Below, piece after piece: positions 59,785 to 64,000 of a DNA stretch of 64,000 bases. Source of the DNA: Desmodus rotundus (lineage: Eukaryota; Chordata; Mammalia; Chiroptera; Phyllostomidae). Both the position numbers and the translations under genes were made by a program. Position 1 is the stretch's first letter. Every line of letters begins with the position of its first letter. The stretch lies in contig NC_071397.1 of assembly GCF_022682495.2 (NCBI RefSeq), positions 32,379,427-32,443,426 on the forward strand, written 5' to 3'. The notes under the pieces were generated by a model. That model saw only the letters and a program-made list of their open reading frames with translations. It did not search any database and was not told the origin of the DNA.

Positions 59785-60198
59785 TGTCCTTACTACTCAA
59801 CTATAAGAAGAGATGAAATACTGCCATTTGAGACAACATGGACAGATCCTGAGAATATTATGCTAAGTAAAATAAGTCAGATGGGAAAAGCCAAGAACCA
59901 TATGATTTCACTCATATGCAGGATATAAAACTGAAAGTAACAAATGAACAGACAAGACAAACAAAGACTCAGACACAAACAGTGTGGTGGTTACCAGAGG
60001 GAAAGGGGGGTGGGGGAGGTAGTAAAGTGACAAGGGAGCAAATATATGGTGACAAATGGAGATTTTACTTTGGGTGGTGAACACACCATGCACCATACAG
60101 ATGACGTATTATAGAACTGTACTCTTGAAACCCATATAATTTCATTAACCAATGTCACCCCAATAAATTTAATAAAATTTAAAAAAGAAAAGAAAAAA
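59785..60198 (+). mobile_element. 5'-truncated L1, different 3'UTR type
   Basis: Starts in the ORF2 end ('ctataagaagagatgaaatac', 'ttatgctaagtaaaataag') and continues through 'gtggtggttaccagaggg', 'acagatgacgtattatagaac', 'gtactcttgaaacccatat' to 'ccccaataaatttaataaaa' and an A-rich tail. Its 3'UTR differs from the 'caactgtaattgaa' type at 26.5 and 44.3 kb. Confidence 0.8.
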
Positions 60199-60774
60199 CT
60201 TATTTTTTCTAAATCTGAATCTTATTTTGTTTTGGGTAAAAAAGTATAATGCAGAGAGCGACTAAGCAAACAATTAACACAAAATAATGAGATTCACAGA
60301 TTCTAATCTTACCTCAGTGATTCAGAATATGTATTTAGTATTGTAAAGTAGTCAATGACTTAAAAGATTTTACTGGAATTGAAAAGTAGGCCAATCAACT
60401 AAGCTAAAACAGAGAAAGGACAGCAGGTCACAAATTGGTCTTTGTAGCTGCACATACACACACATAATTATTATTTATAGCAGGACCATCTTTGCGTAAA
60501 AAAGAAGTACAATATTTTTACTGTAATTAAATCTAAGAAGTATTCATTATAGCCTGTCACTTTTAATGATGTTTCCTTCTGAGTATCACTGAAAACAGGA
60601 GAAAATTTTTTATAGAAATAAGAACAACCTCAAGTGCAATCATAGTATTGCAGGATGAGAACTGTGGGAGGGGAAGATTGAGAAGGGCACTGCAGATGTT
60701 TGGGGGGAGGGGTGTGAGCAATTGAAGACAAGACCACAGAAAATTATTTTAATATAATTTAGAGCTGGAATAGA
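60199..60774. other. No recognised feature
   Basis: AT-rich sequence, nothing supported. Confidence 0.4.
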
Positions 60775-61005
60775 AATGCTAATAACTGCTTATTGAATAC
60801 CTGATCTAATGCTCAATTATACATTTATATGTTGTTTTCTTTAATAATCATATTAACCCTACAAGGTAGATACTATTCTTCCCATTTTTTTTTTTATGTT
60901 TGACAAGCTGAGATCAAGAGAGAGCAAATAACCTAAGTAACACACTAGTTGGTGGCAGGATTTGAGTCTAGGTCTCTGACTTCATAGTCTGTGTCTTTCC
61001 ACTTT
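60775..61005 (-). repeat. MIR SINE
   Basis: Antisense MIR: 'taactgcttattgaatacc', 'accctacaaggtagatacta', 'cacactagttggtggcagga', 'tttgagtctaggtctctgac'. Confidence 0.75.
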
Positions 61006-62354
61006 TTCCAAAAGGGTAAGATGAACAAGGAAAGAAGGGATTGGCTTACTAGGTAATCTCCAAGCTCCTTCCAGCTCTGACTTCTATCTGAAGTTCTATT
61101 TTTTTTCAAGATTGTCTAGTCAATAATTATTTCAGGTAATACTATGAAGGATAATTTTAGATTCATCGACAGCATTCAAATCAACAGTTAATGCTATTGG
61201 AAAATTCCATTTCAAACATAAATTAGTGTCATTTTTAATATTGACAAACTGAGAATCTCACATCAAAGAACTTGCATGTTTTCTAGTGATTTAGGTAAGT
61301 TGTAGATATATTTTAAAATCTCCCTTTTTATAATTTTAACTTCATTTTTCAGTCTTGATAATTATTATATTTCTTGGTTACGGGAACTAATTTATATTTT
61401 TAAAAAGTTTTGATAGCCTAAAATTTACTTTTTGAATACAAAACACTAAGTCACATTTTTGTTAGAGTAAGGATTGTATAACCATATGCTATTTCATTTC
61501 TCTAGCCCTTGGACCAGTGTTATTGGGGAGAGTGGATAGGGAGACCCCCAATTGTGCAATAATATGAAAGCTTGTGGCTCAGGCAAGGGAGTATTGCTAG
61601 CATCTTCTGGGCAGAAAAGGGATACTAAACCTGTGAGAACTTGCCCCAATTTGTATTTCTTAAGCAAAGAATGTGGTTACTAAATAACTAGTTGTTGCTT
61701 TAATCTAGCATTCCTGCAGGAGCACATCAGGACATCTCTGATTGATTGATCTATTTATTGCTGAGTTTATATATCAAGTTTTTGAGACACCGAATAAGCT
61801 TCAGAAAGAGATTTTTTAAAAAACCAGTCTTTGAACAATGTACTATAAAATGATATAAAAACAACTTTGTGTCATTAGTTTACCCCAGTCTTCTAAAGAC
61901 CAATGATGCAGTTCATTGTTGTGGAATTCCATATAAGTATAAATACATTTATTTTAGTCTATATCTGTATATGATGAAAAATTGCTCATCCATTGTGTGG
62001 AAACTAGAGGGCTGGGGAATTAAGTATTTTTTACTGCAAACTGAGTGTGTGCCCTGGGCAGACTAATAAAAGTCTCTGAGCTTACGAGTTCCATTCTGGG
62101 TCATCCAAAGTATATGGTACTGGGCTAAGGCCAGTCTCTTGTCCTCCCTTCACCTTTAGCCTTGTCAAATTGCTATGTGCTTTTACATTTCTATGTTTTG
62201 GGTATCACTGATTCCTCTATGTCTCTTCCTGTCACCAGAACCCTATGAATTTCTTTTAGAGTATCAATAAGAAAGAACACTCACCAATGAGAAAGTAAAT
62301 ATTGTACATGGATCATTAGAAGATGATTCTAAATTGCTAGATATTAGGCCCTGA
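61006..62354. other. No recognised gene
   Basis: AT-rich unique-looking sequence. The 65-codon frame at 61869 has no motif. Confidence 0.4.
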
Positions 62355-62470
62355 AATGGTTTTATTCAATCATCAAATACTTACTGAACAATTATCATGT
62401 ATTATAAAATGAGCTGAAGATACAACTGAAAAACCAAATGCTATCCCAGTCCTCATGTTGCTTAAGGGTA
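62355..62470 (-). repeat. L2 3' fragment
   Basis: 'ttcaatcatcaaatacttac', 'tgaacaattatcatgtatta' and 'tatcccagtcctcatgttgc' follow antisense L2. Confidence 0.6.
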
Positions 62471-62961
62471 GTGTGAAAGATCACAGGTTAGCCAATAAGT
62501 TTGTAAAGTTTCTTCTATGGAGTCTTAAAGGATGGTATAAATACTATTTTTCTATGGAATTAAAGAAGAAACCACATTGAGACTGGTATGAGAGGTAGAA
62601 ATGTGGAACAGGCTGAACCCACACCTATGTGGTAGGGCAAAAATTGGAAGGGATATCTCAGGTGTGAGGGGTCTCAGGCCCACACCAGACCTTCCAGCCC
62701 GAGGTTCCAGTGCCAGGGAGATAAGTCCCCATAACTCCTGCCTATAAAAACCAGAAGGGACTGAGGCTGTGGAAGGTAGAACAGCTGGAATCCTAGGCAG
62801 TTCCTGTTAACCCGGTGGAGGTTGTGGCTGACCTGAGATATATAAACAAACTCATTTCTTAAACAAATATTGTTACATATATCAGGTGCATGCACATTTG
62901 TTGTGACTAATGTTGCCATAACATTCAAACTAGTCATGACCTTGAATCTATGCACCCAATA

Positions 62962-63645
62962 TACGAGGTCTGTCACAAAGTGTCTAGCCATGTACTATGA
63001 AAAATGGAGACATTTACTGAAGAAGATATAAGATAAAAGAATCATTGTACACAGGATCACACATCAGTGCCCTTCAAAGTAGGCACCTTGGGAACTCACA
63101 CAGCTCTCCCAATCACCATCAGCTGCCCTGTTGTATTTCCCTGAATCTCATCAACAGTCTGAAATCTCTTCCCTTATGAAGGTGATTTTAGTTTTGGGGA
63201 AATGCCAGAATTGGCAGGCCACCAAATGTGGGCTGTAGAGGGGCTGAGTCACCTGGGTTATTTGTTGTTTCACCAGAAAGCTCTGTGTGAGACATGACGC
63301 ATGAGTGGGTACATTGTCGTGGTGAAGCTGCCAATCATCAGTTGCTCATAGCTGCAGCCTTCTGAATCATCTGAATAGTTTCCACAGAGGAATGTCGAAG
63401 TTTAATGCAAAATTTGATGCAGATGTGTTGCTCTACTTCCTCAGTCAGTTTGAATGTGACAGCCACTTAGTGCACATGCTTACTCAATGGCATCTACTGT
63501 CCCCACTGACCAGTACAGTGAAGTTGTCATTGTTCATACATGTACATTCCAGTCCACTCTCCTTGGCTGCCAGGTTACATAGATGTTATGCAAACTGTTC
63601 TAATCATATAAGAAATGGCTGGACTTTTTCCAGACAAACCTTGCA
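62962..63645 (-). mobile_element. Internally deleted mariner
   Basis: Termini: tacgaggtctgtcac at 62962, and, reading inward from the other end, tgcaaggtttgtctgg at 63645. Transposase coding sequence lies between them on the minus strand. At 684 bp it is about half the usual 1.3 kb of a full mariner. TA occurs at the left junction, while the right one reads TG, probably a mutated TA. Confidence 0.8.
63000..63400 (-). pseudogene. Mariner transposase remnant
   Basis: On the minus strand the N-terminal piece (EQHICIKFCIKLRHSSVET, about 63400-63350) is followed almost directly by the catalytic piece: WQLHHDN, TQSFLVKQQITQVTQ, YSPHLVACQFW and FPKTKI. The family has a DD34D triad. The HDN aspartate is kept, but the position matching the last aspartate (in ..PCD..) reads Q (..ACQFW). 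Most of the region between the DNA-binding domain and the second aspartate is deleted. A frameshift follows near SDC. Inactive. Confidence 0.8.
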
Positions 63646-64000
63646 TGTAACAATACTTAAGAAAAGTTTGTCTCTCTCAGATCAGCTGTGACCTCTACAA
63701 GGTTTAAAGGCCCATGCACAGGGTTACTTAGACCCACTTCCTCCGAGCACCAGTTCTGGGGCAGCATATGGAAAGGCATCATGGACATGTGGGGAGGAAA
63801 TTAATTGTCTGGCATCAGGGTGAGAGCTGGGGGAAGCTTTCTCCCCAGAGAAACAGAAGTGCTAGCACAGCCCATTGCTCCTTTTCTGAGCCCTCTTCAC
63901 AGAGCTGGCAGGTGGGAGCCATTTTGAGACTCCATCAACCTGGGTCACATTGTTGGCCCCACCCTGGTGATCCCCTGAGGCCCTGTCCCACCCAACTTTC

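Larger units (their letters stand above)
62811..63703. mobile_element. TTAA-flanked inverted-repeat element (piggyBac-like MITE) carrying a mariner
   Basis: The element lies between TTAA at 62807-62810 and TTAA at 63704-63707. Its left end is cccggtggaggttgtggctg. The right end read in reverse is accttgtagaggtcacagctg. The arms stay alignable inward through 'gacctgagata / gatctgagaga' and 'tttcttaa...attgttaca', giving inverted repeats of about 58-68 bp with small gaps. TTAA duplication with a CC-start is characteristic of the piggyBac superfamily. Without the mariner the element would be about 210 bp and non-coding. Confidence 0.65.
62558..64000 (+). mobile_element. HAL1/L1 5'UTR, broken by nested DNA transposons
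   Basis: 62558-62810 and 63704-64000 are two halves of the second 5'UTR class, aligned to 53690-54190. The left half has 'aacaggctgaacccacacc' and ends 'cagttcctgttaa'. The right half resumes 'ttaaaggcccatgcac' and runs to 'catcaacctgggtcacattg'. Removing 62811-63703 and one TTAA restores the order seen in the other copies. The body lies beyond the right edge, so HAL1 and L1 cannot be separated. Confidence 0.8.

Noticed and set aside
1..64000. CRISPR array, bacterial operon or prophage
   Set aside because: Composition, SINEs, LINEs and LTRs show a mammalian nuclear genome. No regularly spaced identical repeats were seen.

Overview
This window looks like mammalian, and specifically bat (most likely yangochiropteran microbat), nuclear DNA. 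It is AT-rich, has no open frame longer than about 230 codons, and no host-gene exon could be recognised. The bat assignment is an inference. It rests on seven tRNA-derived SINEs of the VES type (a tRNA-like head, then a CT-rich stretch, then an A/TAAA-rich tail), on young half-LINE-1 (HAL1) elements, and on DNA transposons lying inside those young elements. Old mammal-wide repeats (L2, MIR, MaLR LTRs, a hAT/Charlie-type element, old L1) make up the background layer.

Layout. 1-1312 is a minus-strand HAL1/L1 5' region cut by the window edge. 1380-3905 holds a micro-insertion, a VES SINE, an interrupted MIR and a complete plus-strand HAL1 (1902-3892) flanked by a target-site duplication. 3.9-16.6 kb is mostly unique or old-repeat DNA with another micro-insertion and a VES SINE. 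16622-18651 is a second HAL1 (minus). 18.7-35.5 kb holds L2 pieces, a MaLR LTR, a compound microsatellite, a VES SINE, a perfect hairpin, an L1 3' end inserted into an L2, and two short L1 tails. 35563-38110 is a third HAL1 (minus). 38-53.5 kb holds two VES SINEs, one of them inside a hAT-type element, a MaLR LTR, a twin-primed L1, and an L2 split by a MIR. 53557-56060 is a fourth HAL1 (plus), placed at the end of an old L1 5' fragment. 56-62.5 kb holds L1 3' ends, two VES SINEs and a hAT-like terminus. From 62558 to the right edge there is a fifth-class copy: a HAL1/L1 5'UTR broken by a TTAA-flanked inverted-repeat element, which is itself broken by a mariner.

How the parts relate. All four elements complete enough to judge run 5'UTR, ORF1, short 3'UTR, A-rich tail, with no ORF2. 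This is the HAL1 architecture, a non-autonomous L1 derivative expected to depend on ORF2 protein supplied by L1. The L1 copies in the window that do carry ORF2 sequence (26.5, 44.3 and 59.8 kb) are only 3' ends. VES SINEs and HAL1 carry L1-type hallmarks: A-rich tails, 11-17 bp duplications and TT/AAAA-like cleavage sites. The most unusual structures are the mariner-in-TTAA-element-in-HAL1 nest at 62.6-64 kb, two unrelated-looking HAL1 5'UTR classes with otherwise matching bodies, and four insertions of about 47-106 bp with intact duplications.
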